In this document: positions 25,501-34,732 of the stretch, piece after piece
Layout: each line of letters starts with the position of its first letter
Position numbering within the stretch: position 1 is the stretch's first letter
Source: Arthrobacter ruber
GTDB lineage: Bacteria > Actinomycetota > Actinomycetes > Actinomycetales > Micrococcaceae
Assembly (NCBI RefSeq): GCF_002954225.1
Contig: NZ_PPTH01000016.1
Span: 253,114-317,113, forward strand
Length of the DNA: 64,000 nucleotides
Direction of reading: 5' to 3'
The notes under the pieces: model-generated
What the model was told of the DNA's origin: nothing
Database searches by the model: none
The model's input: the letters and a program-made list of their open reading frames with translations, nothing else
Translations under genes and position numbers: made by a program

Positions 25501-26334
25501 ATGACACGTTCTACAGGTTCCACTGCCGCGTCGCTTCGATGCGATTCCTGCGGGCAGCTGCCCGAGCCAGGGAAGGTCCGGCTGACGCTGGCCAATGTCG
25601 CCGTGATGCTGCCCATCGAACTGGCCGTCCACGCCGTGATCGTGCAGACGCACCTCAGCTACCCGCTCAAGGTCCTCATCCTCGCGCTCACCGCGACCGC
25701 ACTGGTGATCTGGGTGGCGGAGCCCTCGGTCATGAGGTTTCTCCGAGCCTGGCTCCACGCGCCTGCCCTGCGACAGCGCAGGCACCTCGACACGGCGACC
25801 GATCTCTGGCGGGCTCGCGTCCTGGTCGAAGAGAGCCCGGGCGCGCTTGAGCGTGTCTCTCACCAGCTTGCCCGGCGCGGTGTCAACATCCTCTCGCTGC
25901 AGATCCACCCCGGCGCACAGGCGAGTGTCGATGAGTTCGTCCTCGCAGTACCCGCAGGCGTCTCTGAGCAGGACCTCGTTCGGGCCTTCACCGCTGGGGG
26001 CAGCCTATCGGCCCGGGTGTGGCCGTCGACGGCTCTGGCTCTCGCCGACGGGCAGACGAAGGCTCTTTCGCTCGCCTGCCGGGTCGCCCAGGATCCCGCG
26101 GAACTGCGCTACGCCGTCGCAGAACTCCTCATGGCCGAGCCCGTTCTGGCGCCGTCGGCGACTGTCAGGTCGTTCGTCGAAGGGTCCGAGGTCCTCAAGA
26201 TCCCCTCCCCCGCCGGAGAACCGTTGGTGTTCTCCAGGGTCGGGGATCCCTTCACGGCCGCCGAATCGGCGCGGGCCCATCGGCTGTCCGAGCTGGCTGC
26301 GGTGGCCACGCACCCCACGAACCGCATCTTCTAA
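25501..26334 (+). CDS. Membrane protein with ACT-like regulatory domain
   Basis: 277 residues from ATG 25501 (weak site GAAG; an in-frame start 60 bases earlier is possible). It has an N-terminal CDSC pair near residues 14-17, two hydrophobic segments (about 28-48 and 55-75), then a soluble part beginning RARVLVEESPGALERVSHQLARRGVNILSLQIHP, the typical first half of an ACT amino-acid-sensing fold. The remainder is unassigned. Role unknown; ligand-responsive membrane sensor is a guess from the domain order. Confidence 0.75.
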   Translation: MTRSTGSTAASLRCDSCGQLPEPGKVRLTLANVAVMLPIELAVHAVIVQTHLSYPLKVLILALTATALVIWVAEPSVMRFLRAWLHAPALRQRRHLDTATDLWRARVLVEESPGALERVSHQLARRGVNILSLQIHPGAQASVDEFVLAVPAGVSEQDLVRAFTAGGSLSARVWPSTALALADGQTKALSLACRVAQDPAELRYAVAELLMAEPVLAPSATVRSFVEGSEVLKIPSPAGEPLVFSRVGDPFTAAESARAHRLSELAAVATHPTNRIF

Positions 26335-26369
26335 GGTTGCGGCGCCGCCGTACTCCCGCGCGCGTCATG

Positions 26370-27071
26370 TCACGGACCGGTCTGAAGCACCTCGAGCAGT
26401 TCGTCGGCTGATTGCACGACGGCGGAGGCTCCCGCGTCCTCCAGCTCCCCCGGCGCGGCGAAGCCCCAGCCGACGCCGATGCAGGGCAGGCCGTTCGCGG
26501 CGGCGCCCTCGACGTCGTGCCGGCGGTCCCCGATCATCACGGCGGAGCCGGCCACGTCGGGGTGACGTTCGAGGGCTGCCCGGATGATGGGGGCCTTGCC
26601 TGGAGCGGCCGTGGTTTCGTCCCGCGGTGAGCCGTGCACCGAGGCGAAGAGGTGTCGGAGCCCCTGTACGGCGAGGAGTTCCTCGGCGAGCCATTCGGGC
26701 TTCTGGGTTGCCACGGCGACGACGGCGCCGTCGTCGGCCAGCGCGCCGACGCAGCGGGCGATCCCGGCGTAGGGCCTGCTGCGCGCCATGCCGGTGGCGA
26801 CGTAGCCCTCGCGGTAGGAGGCGATGACGTCCTGCACGTGGGAGGCAGGCACCCCGGCCAGCGAGGTCAGCGATTCGACGAGGGATGGCCCGACCATGGC
26901 CTGAAGGGTATCGTCGTCAGGAACCGGCAGCCCGTGGCGGCGCAGTGCGGCGCTGATGCCCCCGGTGATAGCTCCCGCGGGGTCGACGAGCGTGCCGTCG
27001 AGGTCGAAGAGGATCAGCGAATGCACAGAAGCCACCGGGCAAGCTTGCCATAGTGCCGGGAGGGCATGCAT
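26370..27071 (-). CDS. HAD-family hydrolase, phosphoglycolate phosphatase-like
   Basis: 233 residues from ATG 27071, six bases after GGGGGAG; GTG 27035 would remove 12 residues that precede the fold. Motif I is FDLDGTLVD near residue 24, a helical cap follows, motif II is VAVATQKPE, motif III lysine GKAPIIRAALE and motif IV MIGDRRHDVEGAAANGLP. Cytoplasmic phosphatase on small phosphate esters such as 2-phosphoglycolate; the true substrate cannot be read. Converges on the ACT-protein gene. Confidence 0.85.
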   Translation of the reverse strand: MHALPALWQACPVASVHSLILFDLDGTLVDPAGAITGGISAALRRHGLPVPDDDTLQAMVGPSLVESLTSLAGVPASHVQDVIASYREGYVATGMARSRPYAGIARCVGALADDGAVVAVATQKPEWLAEELLAVQGLRHLFASVHGSPRDETTAAPGKAPIIRAALERHPDVAGSAVMIGDRRHDVEGAAANGLPCIGVGWGFAAPGELEDAGASAVVQSADELLEVLQTGP

Positions 27072-27151
27072 CACGCACTCCCCCGAACCGCCGTCCAGCG
27101 GGTGGACTCCCTCCCCCGGAGTTCAGCCGGCGTGCCTACGCCTCGCTCGCC

Positions 27152-28513
27152 CTACTTCCCGTGGTCTTCGTAGAGGTCGGGGATGCCGTCGTCGTCGGCA
27201 TCGATCGTTTCCTGTTCCTCGATACGGCGGTAGTGCTTGTTGCGGCTGCGCAGCACCACGCTGGCGAGTAGGGCGGCGGTGAGTGAGGCGGTGAGGATGG
27301 CGACCTTCGCGTGGTCCTGATGCTCGCTCCCGGCACTGAAACTGAGGTCGTTGACCAGGAGGGAGACGGTGAAGCCCACTCCGGCGAGGATTCCGACGCC
27401 GAGCAGGTCCCACCAGCTCAGGCCGGGGTCGAGATGGGCCTTGGTGGTTCTCGTGACGATGAACGTGGTGGCCATGATCCCGAGCGGTTTTCCCAGGACC
27501 AGGCCGAGGACGATGCCGATGAGCACAGGGTCGGCCAGGGCCGAGGTGAAACCCTGGACGCCGCCGATCGCCACCCCGGCGGAGAAGAACGCGAAGACGG
27601 GCACGGCGAAGCCGGTGGAGATCGGCCGGAACCGGTGTTCGAGCACTTCTGCGAGGCCGGGCTTGTTGGGGCGTGGCAGGGCCGGCTTGCCCTCGGGTGT
27701 GCGTCGCAGCACCGGGACGCAGAAACCCAGGAGCACGCCGGCGACGGTCGCATGGACGCCGGAGGCGTGCATGAGCGCCCAGGCCGTGATGCCCAGCGGC
27801 AGGAGGATGAGCCATGGTCCGACGGTGGTACTGCCGAAGAACTTCGGATTGCGCTGGGCGAGGATCGCGAAGAGTCCCAGCGGCAGGAGCATCCACAGCA
27901 GGAAGATCAGGTGGACGTCCTCGGAGTAGAAGAACGCGATGATCGCGATCGCGATGAGGTCGTCGACGACGGCGAGGGTCAGCAGGAAGATTCGTAAGGC
28001 ACCGGGTAGGTGTGAACTGATCACGGCTAGGACGGCCAGGGCGAAGGCGATGTCCGTCGCGGTGGGGATGGCCCAGCCGCGCAGGGTGTCCGGCGAGGAC
28101 AGGTTCACGATGGTGTAGATCAGTGCCGGGACGGCGACTCCGCCGAAGGCCGCGGCGACGGGCACGATCGCACGGCTGATCCGCCGGAGGTCACCGGCGA
28201 CGAATTCCCGCTTGAGTTCGAGGCCCGTGAGGAAGAAGAACACCGCGAGGAGCCCGTCCGACGCCCACGTGCCGACCGAGAGTTTCAGGTGCCACGGCTC
28301 GTAGCCGAACTCGAAGTCCCGGACGGCGAAGTACGAGTCGGCGAACGGGGAATTCGCCCAGAGGATCGCGATGGCGCTACTGATCAGCAGCAGGATGCCG
28401 CCCACGGTCTCCTTCCGCAGGATCTCCGTGATCCGCAGGTACTCCGGATAGCTGGAGCGCTCGAGAAGCACGCGTGCAGAACGATTCGGTTCAGCTGGTT
28501 CTGAGGCGGACAT
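27152..28513 (-). CDS. nhaA: Na+/H+ antiporter NhaA
   Basis: 453 residues from ATG 28513 (GAAGGAG site). Full NhaA layout: [24 protein letters not shown] as first helix, [33 protein letters not shown] and [17 protein letters not shown] with the paired aspartates of the ion site, [16 protein letters not shown]. It exchanges internal Na+ for external protons at the plasma membrane. The C-terminus is unusual: after the last helix it ends in [19 protein letters not shown], a DxDxDG calcium-loop-like sequence not part of the core family. Confidence 0.93.
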   Translation of the reverse strand: MSASEPAEPNRSARVLLERSSYPEYLRITEILRKETVGGILLLISSAIAILWANSPFADSYFAVRDFEFGYEPWHLKLSVGTWASDGLLAVFFFLTGLELKREFVAGDLRRISRAIVPVAAAFGGVAVPALIYTIVNLSSPDTLRGWAIPTATDIAFALAVLAVISSHLPGALRIFLLTLAVVDDLIAIAIIAFFYSEDVHLIFLLWMLLPLGLFAILAQRNPKFFGSTTVGPWLILLPLGITAWALMHASGVHATVAGVLLGFCVPVLRRTPEGKPALPRPNKPGLAEVLEHRFRPISTGFAVPVFAFFSAGVAIGGVQGFTSALADPVLIGIVLGLVLGKPLGIMATTFIVTRTTKAHLDPGLSWWDLLGVGILAGVGFTVSLLVNDLSFSAGSEHQDHAKVAILTASLTAALLASVVLRSRNKHYRRIEEQETIDADDDGIPDLYEDHGK

Positions 28514-28643
28514 GCCGACTCCTTCGACGACGTGGAGAGAGACTGAGGTAGGCATCGGCCCGGTTCTCGTCGTCCCAGAGACGACTACGTATCGGAGCCC
28601 TCTGTTCGCTGACTGTTGCCGGCAGCCCGAGGCAGGTGTTGCT

Positions 28644-30251
28644 TCACGTCGAACGATCGGCAACGGCGGATCCTGAACCAGGGTCGAGGTCGATGGGTAG
28701 TGATGGAGCAAGTCGGCGCAGGGAGGTGAAGGTCGGTACGAGGGCGTTGTACAGCTCGGAGTAGACCGGCAGGAGCGAGGCGTAGACCGCGGCGGCGGCG
28801 GGGCGGGGCCGGACGGTCTGCTCGATCTCGACCATGTCAGCGACAACGTCGATGGACGTGATGAGGCCGAGGGCTTCCATTCCCAGTAGCGCCGCGCCGA
28901 AGCCCGAACCCTCCTGTCCGTGCGCGAACTCGATGGGCATCCCGAAGACGTCAGCCAGGATCTGACGCCAGAGCGGACTACGCATGACGCCCCCTGTGGC
29001 TCGTATGTGGGTAACCTCGAGTCCGGCGGCGCGCATGGAGTGAAGTACCAGTGCCAGTTGCAGGCAGACTCCCTCGAGGGCGGCTCGTACGAGGTGCTCG
29101 CGACGATGAGCCCGGGTGAGACCGACGTAGGCGCCCCGGGGTATCGAGCTCCAGTGAGGTGCCCGCTCGCTGAGCAGGTAGGGAAGCATCAACAGTCCCC
29201 CAGATCCGGGGGCTGCCCGTGCTGCGAGAGCTAACAGCTCTTCCTCTGACGGTTCAGGAAGGTCCGGCGCGATCGCGTCACCGGCCCATCCGAGGACCAC
29301 TCCCCCGTTGTTGATCGCTCCGCCGACAACCCACCGGGTGGAGGTGAGCGCGTAGCAGAAGACTCCACCGAGCGGATCGACAGCGGGTCGGTCGACAGAG
29401 ACACGCAATGCCCCGCTCGTTCCGACCGAGCATGCTGCGACGCCCGGGCGTACCGCGCCTACTCCGAGGTTCGCCAGGGGCCCGTCTGCGGCTCCCACGA
29501 CCACGGGTGTGGCGGTCGGCAGACCCAGGGCAAGGGCCGTCTCGTCGGTCAGTGATGGCAGCACCGTCGTCGTCGGGACGATCTCCGGTAGCTGTTCGGG
29601 TTGCACACCGGCGATCGTGAGCGCTTCCTCATCCCATGTCAGGGTGCCCATGTTGAGCAGACCGGTTGCTGAGGCGATGGAGTGATCTGTCACCAGGGCA
29701 CCGCAGAGTCGTAGGAGGACGAATTCCTTGATGCCGACCCAGAATCCGACGGCCTCGCACAGCTTCGGCTCCTGTTCGCGGAACCACACGAGTTTGGGCA
29801 GCGGCGACATGGGATGCACAGGGGTGCCCGTACGGCGATGGAGGGCCAGCCCGCCGGCCGAGGCACGCAGGCGCTCTGCCTGGACACGTGAGCGGGTATC
29901 GGCCCAGGTCACGACATCCGTCACCGGATCTCCGGCCGGGGACAGCCCGATGAGACTGTGCATCGCCGAGCTGAACGAGAGGCCGGCGACGCGGTGTGCA
30001 CCTACCTGGCTCACGACGTCACGCACCGACTCGAGTACTGCTGCCAGGATGAGCAGCGGATCCTGCACGGCGTGCCCCGGGTGTGGCTCATTCAGCGGGT
30101 ACCCGGCCGAATGCGAGGCCTCGAGGGTGCCGTCGGTCCGGAAGGCGACCGCCTTCGTGTTGGTCGTGCCGAGGTCGACGCCGATGACGACGCGGTCGGA
30201 CGCACGCGGTTCCTGGTCCATCTCGCCCTCTCCGGCTGCGGTGGTATTCAT
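28644..30251 (-). CDS. Gluconokinase (FGGY family)
   Basis: 535 residues. Begins with [15 protein letters not shown] near residue 23, has [15 protein letters not shown] near 255 with the catalytic-type Asp, GTSGALRV and [20 protein letters not shown] in the C-terminal ATPase domain. FGGY gluconokinases phosphorylate D-gluconate to 6-phosphogluconate; that fits the preceding genes, which would deliver gluconate from L-idonate. Its start overlaps the dehydrogenase stop by four bases. Xylulokinase-type specificity is a weaker alternative. Confidence 0.88.
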   Translation of the reverse strand: MNTTAAGEGEMDQEPRASDRVVIGVDLGTTNTKAVAFRTDGTLEASHSAGYPLNEPHPGHAVQDPLLILAAVLESVRDVVSQVGAHRVAGLSFSSAMHSLIGLSPAGDPVTDVVTWADTRSRVQAERLRASAGGLALHRRTGTPVHPMSPLPKLVWFREQEPKLCEAVGFWVGIKEFVLLRLCGALVTDHSIASATGLLNMGTLTWDEEALTIAGVQPEQLPEIVPTTTVLPSLTDETALALGLPTATPVVVGAADGPLANLGVGAVRPGVAACSVGTSGALRVSVDRPAVDPLGGVFCYALTSTRWVVGGAINNGGVVLGWAGDAIAPDLPEPSEEELLALAARAAPGSGGLLMLPYLLSERAPHWSSIPRGAYVGLTRAHRREHLVRAALEGVCLQLALVLHSMRAAGLEVTHIRATGGVMRSPLWRQILADVFGMPIEFAHGQEGSGFGAALLGMEALGLITSIDVVADMVEIEQTVRPRPAAAAVYASLLPVYSELYNALVPTFTSLRRLAPSLPIDLDPGSGSAVADRST

Positions 30252-31267
30252 CGCTCGTCGTGCCAGAGAGAGATGACCACCTTGCCGGAGGTTCCGGAGT
30301 CCTTGGCGATCGCAAAGGCTTCGAGTGCCTGGCTGGCCGGTAGGACGTGCGTGATGACGTCCTCGATCGCGGGAATGTCAGCGAGAAGTTCGATGGCGCG
30401 GTCCATCTCGTCGTTGAATCGGAAGGCACCCCGGAGCTGGAGCTCCTTGGAGATCAGGGGGGCGAGGTTGATGCCCCGAAGTTCGTTCGGAACCATCCCG
30501 ACCTGCACGACGATTGCTGCGCGCCGGGCGGCCTGCAGTGCTGCGTTGACGGCCGCGGGAACGCCGGAGCACTCGAGGACGACGTCGAACTCCATGGCAG
30601 GGACGTCCTCGGTACCGATCTGGATGGTCCTGTGGACGCCGAGGGATCGGGCGCGTTCCAGCGGTCCGGGAAGGACATCGGTGGCGACGACCTCGGCTGC
30701 GCCTTCAGCGAGGCAGGCGGCCATCGTGAGCAGACCGATGGGCCCCGACCCGGACACGAGTACGCGCTTACCCCGGACTCCTCCGCTGACCGTGAGTGCG
30801 TGCAGTCCCACAGCGAGAGGTTCTGCGAGGGCTGCCCGCCGCAATGACAGACCGTTCGGGAGGGGCCGCACCATGGATCGATCAACGATGAGGAATTCGC
30901 TCATCCCCCCTTGAGTGTGTGGCTGGGTGGAGGCGCTGCCAAGATAAGCGCCTCCGGGCCATAGATGCCGGCGGTCCTCGATGCCCGGTTCGGGATGACC
31001 GAAAGTAGCGGGGTGGACAGTCACAGGAGTACCTGATGGGAGCGCACCCGAGGGGTCCGAGTCCACCGTGCCTGACACTTCGTGGCCGGGAACGAGGGGT
31101 TCGCGCACCACGTACTCACCGTTGGCACCCTCGTTGTAGTAGTGGAGGTCGGAGCCGCAGATACCGCCGAAGGCCATCCGGAGGCGGACCTGACCCTTCC
31201 CGGGTTCGGGCGTGGGCACATCGGTCTCGACGAGGTCGAGCTTGCCGTTGATGACGAGCGCTCTCAT
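30248..31267 (-). CDS. idnD: L-idonate 5-dehydrogenase (zinc alcohol dehydrogenase family)
   Basis: 339 residues. Catalytic zinc segment GGICGSDLHYYNEG near residue 34 and GHEVSG near 61; Rossmann motif GSGPIGLLTMA near 172. The four-cysteine lobe that binds structural zinc is absent: the region reads HPATFGHPEPGIEDRRHLWPGG. Would oxidise L-idonate to 5-keto-D-gluconate with NAD(P). It is flanked by a 5-ketogluconate-reductase-type SDR, a GntP permease and a gluconokinase, which together define the idonate pathway. Lies 48 bases after the SDR gene. Confidence 0.86.
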   Translation of the reverse strand: MRALVINGKLDLVETDVPTPEPGKGQVRLRMAFGGICGSDLHYYNEGANGEYVVREPLVPGHEVSGTVDSDPSGALPSGTPVTVHPATFGHPEPGIEDRRHLWPGGAYLGSASTQPHTQGGMSEFLIVDRSMVRPLPNGLSLRRAALAEPLAVGLHALTVSGGVRGKRVLVSGSGPIGLLTMAACLAEGAAEVVATDVLPGPLERARSLGVHRTIQIGTEDVPAMEFDVVLECSGVPAAVNAALQAARRAAIVVQVGMVPNELRGINLAPLISKELQLRGAFRFNDEMDRAIELLADIPAIEDVITHVLPASQALEAFAIAKDSGTSGKVVISLWHDER

Positions 31268-31315
31268 GTGATGCCTTTCATTCGGTGCCGCTCCTGCCGA
31301 CCTTGAGGTCCATGG

Positions 31316-32086
31316 TCAGACGACGGAAGTCATCCCGCCGTCGACGAAGATGTTCTGACCGGAGACGAAGGTCGATGCGTCGGAAGCCAGGTAGACGAGT
31401 GTGCCGACGAGCTCGTCGAGGCTGCCCCACCGCTGAGCGGGCGTGCGGTTGATGACCCAGGTGTTGAAGGCCTCGTCTTCGACCAGCGCGCGGTTCATGT
31501 CGGTCGCGAAGTATCCGGGGGAGATCGCATTGACCTGAATGTTGAACCGCGCAAGATCCGCCGCCATACCCTTGGTGAGCATGGCCACCGCGCCCTTGGT
31601 CGCCGAGTAGGGGGCGATGGTCTGGCGTGCCAGCATGGACTGGACCGATCCGATGTTGATGACCTTGCCCGAGCCGCGTTCTGCCATTCCTCGAGTGACT
31701 TGCTGGGAGACGTAGAAGACGCTGGACAGGTTCGTCGTGACGATGTCGTCCCAATCAGCCGGTTCGAAATCGTTGAACGGTGCCCGTCGTTGCACTCCGG
31801 CGTTGTTGACCAGGATGTCCGGTACTCCATGTTCCGCGACGAGGGAGGTGATGCCCTGCTCGACCGCTTCCACGTCCGTGACATCGAAGGTGGTGGTGGC
31901 GGGTGCGGTGCCGGTTGCCTCCCTCATCATCCTGGCAGCGTCGGTCACGGTGTCCGTGTCGCGTCCGTGGACGATGACACGGGCACCGGCTCGGGCCAGA
32001 CCGGTTGCAAGGGCATGACCCAAGCCCCGGGATGAACCGGTGACGAGCGCGAGGCGGTCTGTGATGTCGAAGATGTTGGTTGTCAT
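31316..32086 (-). CDS. idnO: Gluconate 5-dehydrogenase / 5-keto-D-gluconate reductase (SDR)
   Basis: 256 residues, classical SDR: TGSSRGLGHALATGLA near residue 16, NNAGVQ, IGSVQS and YSATKGAV near 159. IdnO reduces 5-keto-D-gluconate to D-gluconate with NADPH in the L-idonate route. The ATG overlaps the permease stop by one base, so it is co-translated with the permease gene. The family is broad, so identification rests on the operon: permease, SDR, IdnD-like dehydrogenase and gluconokinase in order. Confidence 0.86.
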   Translation of the reverse strand: MTTNIFDITDRLALVTGSSRGLGHALATGLARAGARVIVHGRDTDTVTDAARMMREATGTAPATTTFDVTDVEAVEQGITSLVAEHGVPDILVNNAGVQRRAPFNDFEPADWDDIVTTNLSSVFYVSQQVTRGMAERGSGKVINIGSVQSMLARQTIAPYSATKGAVAMLTKGMAADLARFNIQVNAISPGYFATDMNRALVEDEAFNTWVINRTPAQRWGSLDELVGTLVYLASDASTFVSGQNIFVDGGMTSVV

Positions 32087-33480
32087 CAGCCGATCCAGAA
32101 GACGACGAGGGTGAGCCCGAACCCGGCCACGGATTCAAGGGACTGCTGAACGGTCCAGGTTTTCAGCGTGGTCTTCACATCCATGCCCATGAGTCGGCCG
32201 ACCAGCCAGAATCCGGAGTCGTTGACATGGCTGGCGAACACGGATCCCGCCGCGCTGGCTAGCGTGATGGCGGCGATCTGGAGGGGGCTGAATCCGCCGG
32301 CGAGCACGGCCGGCGCCATCAGGCCTGCCGTCGTGACGAGTGCGACCGTGGCCGAGCCCTGCGCGACACGAAGGATCACGGCGATGACGTAGGCGGCGAG
32401 GATGATCGGCAGCCCGATCGATGCGAGGGAGTCCGAGAGTGCATCCCCGATACCGGAGGCGCGAAGGACCCCGCCGAACATCCCGCCTGCGCCGGTGATG
32501 AGGATGACGGAGCAGACCGGGCCCAGCGCCGAGTCGAGCACTTTCTCCAGGGCCGTGCCGTTCTCGCCTCGCCGGTGACCGAGGACCGCAGTCGCGACGA
32601 GGACCGAGATGAGCAGTGCCACGGGTGATGAACCGATGGCGGTCAGAACCTGCACCCAGGTCTGCTCCTCTGCGTTGACCACGCCGGCAGCGTTCAGGAA
32701 GTCCAGGCCGGTGTTCATGAAGATGAGGACGAGGGGCAACAGCAGCATCGCGACCACGGTCGAGAACTTGGGTGGATTGATCGGCTGGTCATTGTCGATC
32801 GCACCGAACAGTGCCGGCACCGGAAGGATGTACTTGGTGGAGACGAACTTTCCCCACAGGTACCCCGTCACGTACCAGACGGGGAAGGCGATCAGCAGGC
32901 CGATAAGGAGCACCAGCCCGAGATTTGCGCCATACAGTTCGGTGGCTGCAACTGGCCCGGGATGCGGCGGCACGAAGACGTGCATCACCGAGAACGCGGT
33001 GGCCGCAGGGATGCCGTAGAGCAGTACGTTTGTTCCACCCATGCGCCGAGCGACGGCGAAGATGATGGGAAGCATGACGATGAGGCCCGCGTCGAAGAAG
33101 ATCGGGAAACCCATGATCAACGATGCGAGCCCGAGGGCGAACGGCGCACGCCGTTCGCCGAACACATCGACGAGCCTGTCTGCGAGGACGCGAGCCCCAC
33201 CGCTGTGCTCGATCATCTTGCCCAGCATCGCGCCAAGCCCGATCAGCAGGGCGACGGACCCGAGGGTAGTGCCGAAGCTCGTCACCAGGGTAGAGACGAT
33301 GTCGCTCGTCGGGATCCCTGTTGCGAACGCGGTCACGAGGGACACGAGAACGAGCGTGAGGAACGCGTGTACCTTGAACCGGATCACCAGGATCAGGATC
33401 AGAGCGATTGCACCGGCCGCGATGCCCAGCAAGGGGCCCGCGCCAAGTGTTTGGGTCCAAGTCTCCACAGAACTCTCCAT
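32086..33480 (-). CDS. GntP-family gluconate/idonate:H+ symporter
   Basis: 464 residues, about 13 hydrophobic segments. GntP features include VSLVTAFATGIPTSDIVSTLVTSFGTTLGSVALLIGLGAMLGKMIEHSGGA near residues 40-95, VFVPPHPGPVAATELYGAN, VAQGSATVALVTTAGLMAP and SHVNDSGFWLVGRLMGMDVKTTLKTW at the end. Takes up sugar acids with protons. First gene of the idonate operon; E. coli uses the related IdnT in the same way. Substrate could be idonate, gluconate or 5-ketogluconate. Confidence 0.92.
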   Translation of the reverse strand: MESSVETWTQTLGAGPLLGIAAGAIALILILVIRFKVHAFLTLVLVSLVTAFATGIPTSDIVSTLVTSFGTTLGSVALLIGLGAMLGKMIEHSGGARVLADRLVDVFGERRAPFALGLASLIMGFPIFFDAGLIVMLPIIFAVARRMGGTNVLLYGIPAATAFSVMHVFVPPHPGPVAATELYGANLGLVLLIGLLIAFPVWYVTGYLWGKFVSTKYILPVPALFGAIDNDQPINPPKFSTVVAMLLLPLVLIFMNTGLDFLNAAGVVNAEEQTWVQVLTAIGSSPVALLISVLVATAVLGHRRGENGTALEKVLDSALGPVCSVILITGAGGMFGGVLRASGIGDALSDSLASIGLPIILAAYVIAVILRVAQGSATVALVTTAGLMAPAVLAGGFSPLQIAAITLASAAGSVFASHVNDSGFWLVGRLMGMDVKTTLKTWTVQQSLESVAGFGLTLVVFWIG

Positions 33481-33528
33481 CGATGTTCAGGCCCCAGGGG
33501 GGGCGTTTTCCCGCTTGGAGCGATAGTG

Positions 33529-33544
33529 TGTCACAAAGATCACA
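33529..33544. promoter_or_regulatory. CRP/GlxR-like site in the idonate promoter region
   Basis: TGTCA-CAAAGA-TCACA, one mismatch to TGTGA-N6-TCACA. It lies between the divergent permease and GntR genes, 49 bases before the permease start and 16 before the regulator start. It could be a carbon-control site, or the GntR operator itself, because it is also an imperfect inverted repeat. Confidence 0.5.
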
Positions 33545-33559
33545 TCTACAGCAAGAAAG

Positions 33560-34288
33560 ATGACACCTTTGAGTCGCCGCGCTCCAGAACCCTCACCCGC
33601 CCCAGTGCTGCACAACGCCGTTCTCGAACGCCTCGGCATAGAAATCGCACAGGGCATCCGACCGCCGGGTAGCGTCATCACGCTCGCTCAGCTGGAAGGT
33701 GAGATCGGTGTGTCCCGGACTGTCATCCGCGAAGTCGTACGCATCCTCGAGTCGATGGGGATGGTCGAATCCCGCCGGCGCGTGGGCATAACCGTGCTTC
33801 CCGTCGCTGCCTGGAGCGTCCTGGATCCTCAGCTGATCCGATGGCGTCTGAAGGGAGATGAGCGGCTCACCCAACTACACCGGCTCACCGAGATGAGACT
33901 TGCCCTCGAACCGACTGCAGCCCGCCTCGCTGCACACAAGGCACCCGCCGAGGTAGGACTGGAGCTGCTCGAACTTGCCAGTCGCCTGCGCATCCTCGGT
34001 GAGGCCGGTCAGGGACACTCGCGGCCTTACCTCGAAACGGACATCGCCTTCCACGCACTGCTGCTTGCAGCAAGTGGAAACGACATGATCGCTTCCCTCC
34101 ACGGAATCGTCACAGAGGTGCTGGCAGGCCGTACCGAGTTGGGCCTCTCACCCGAACACCCGGTCGCGATCGCCTTCGACAATCACGAGGCAGTGGCTCG
34201 TGCCATCGTGGACCGGGATGAAGACCTGGCGGAGCAGCACGCCCGAGCCGTAGTGATGGAAGTGTGGCAGGAACTGAGTAATCAGTAA
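33560..34288 (+). CDS. GntR-family regulator, FCD subfamily
   Basis: 242 residues. Winged helix with LAQLEGEIGVSRTVIREVVRILESMGMVESRRRVGITV near residues 43-80, then an FCD domain with EMRLALEPTAARLAAHK and TDIAFHALLLAASGND. Divergent from the idonate/gluconate operon and separated from it by only 79 bases, so it is the probable sugar-acid-responsive repressor of that operon. Idonate, 5-ketogluconate or gluconate would be the candidate effectors. Confidence 0.88.
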   Translation: MTPLSRRAPEPSPAPVLHNAVLERLGIEIAQGIRPPGSVITLAQLEGEIGVSRTVIREVVRILESMGMVESRRRVGITVLPVAAWSVLDPQLIRWRLKGDERLTQLHRLTEMRLALEPTAARLAAHKAPAEVGLELLELASRLRILGEAGQGHSRPYLETDIAFHALLLAASGNDMIASLHGIVTEVLAGRTELGLSPEHPVAIAFDNHEAVARAIVDRDEDLAEQHARAVVMEVWQELSNQ

Positions 34289-34732
34289 CCCGACAGGGCT
34301 TGAGGGCACGTACACCTGGACCTGTCCATGCAGGGCTAGGAGGAGTGCCCTCGTATCGTTGGCGTTGATCAGATAATGCGGAAAGATCCGGGCGACATAG
34401 GGTCGGTTGCTTGAAAGAGTTTTGAAGGGCCGCAACGGGATTCGATGAGCTCGGCTGGCCTGGTGTGTGGCGGAGTTCCTTTATGACACTCGACAGATGT
34501 ACGTGTGGTCGGCGCAGTAGCACTGGCAATTTTCGGACTCGTTACCCGCAGAGCACGCCTCCTCCGCGCCGAAGTGAGCAAACCAACTACCGGAGTCGGT
34601 ATGAAAGCAAGGCCCCCCGTAAGCTGCACTTCGACCCATCACACCGCTGAAAGCAAGAGGCAGCCGAACCGCAGTTACACGGATCGGCTGCCTCTTCTTC
34701 ATTGATGGATCTGCTGTGACACAGAGTAGGGG
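34289..34732. other. Non-coding stretch with a strong terminator hairpin
   Basis: 444 bases between the idonate regulator and the DUF3500 gene. Several short frames are open on both strands but none has a convincing start, ribosome-binding site or family likeness. One minus-strand frame (34702 to 34481) is rich in Cys and His but its first residues are encoded by the terminator stem. The 3' end holds a perfect hairpin, listed separately. Confidence 0.5.
34655..34696. terminator. Bidirectional hairpin terminator
   Basis: AAGAGGCAGCCGA (34655-34667) pairs perfectly with TCGGCTGCCTCTT (34684-34696) around a 16-base loop, with A-rich and T-rich flanks on the two sides. It lies 37 bases after the DUF3500 stop and 370 after the GntR stop, so it mainly serves the minus-strand gene and could end plus-strand transcription too. 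Confidence 0.75.

Noticed and set aside
28514..28643. Possible sodium or nhaA-type RNA motif upstream of nhaA
   Set aside because: Only a weak GTCGTC/GACGAC hairpin is seen in 130 bases, and I cannot match it to the published nhaA or sodium-riboswitch consensus.
34481..34702. Cys/His-rich 73-codon frame on the minus strand, and a 66-codon plus-strand frame at 34505
   Set aside because: The first residues of the minus frame are encoded by the terminator stem (34655-34696) and no ribosome-binding site precedes it. The plus frame also ends inside or beyond that hairpin. Both look fortuitous.
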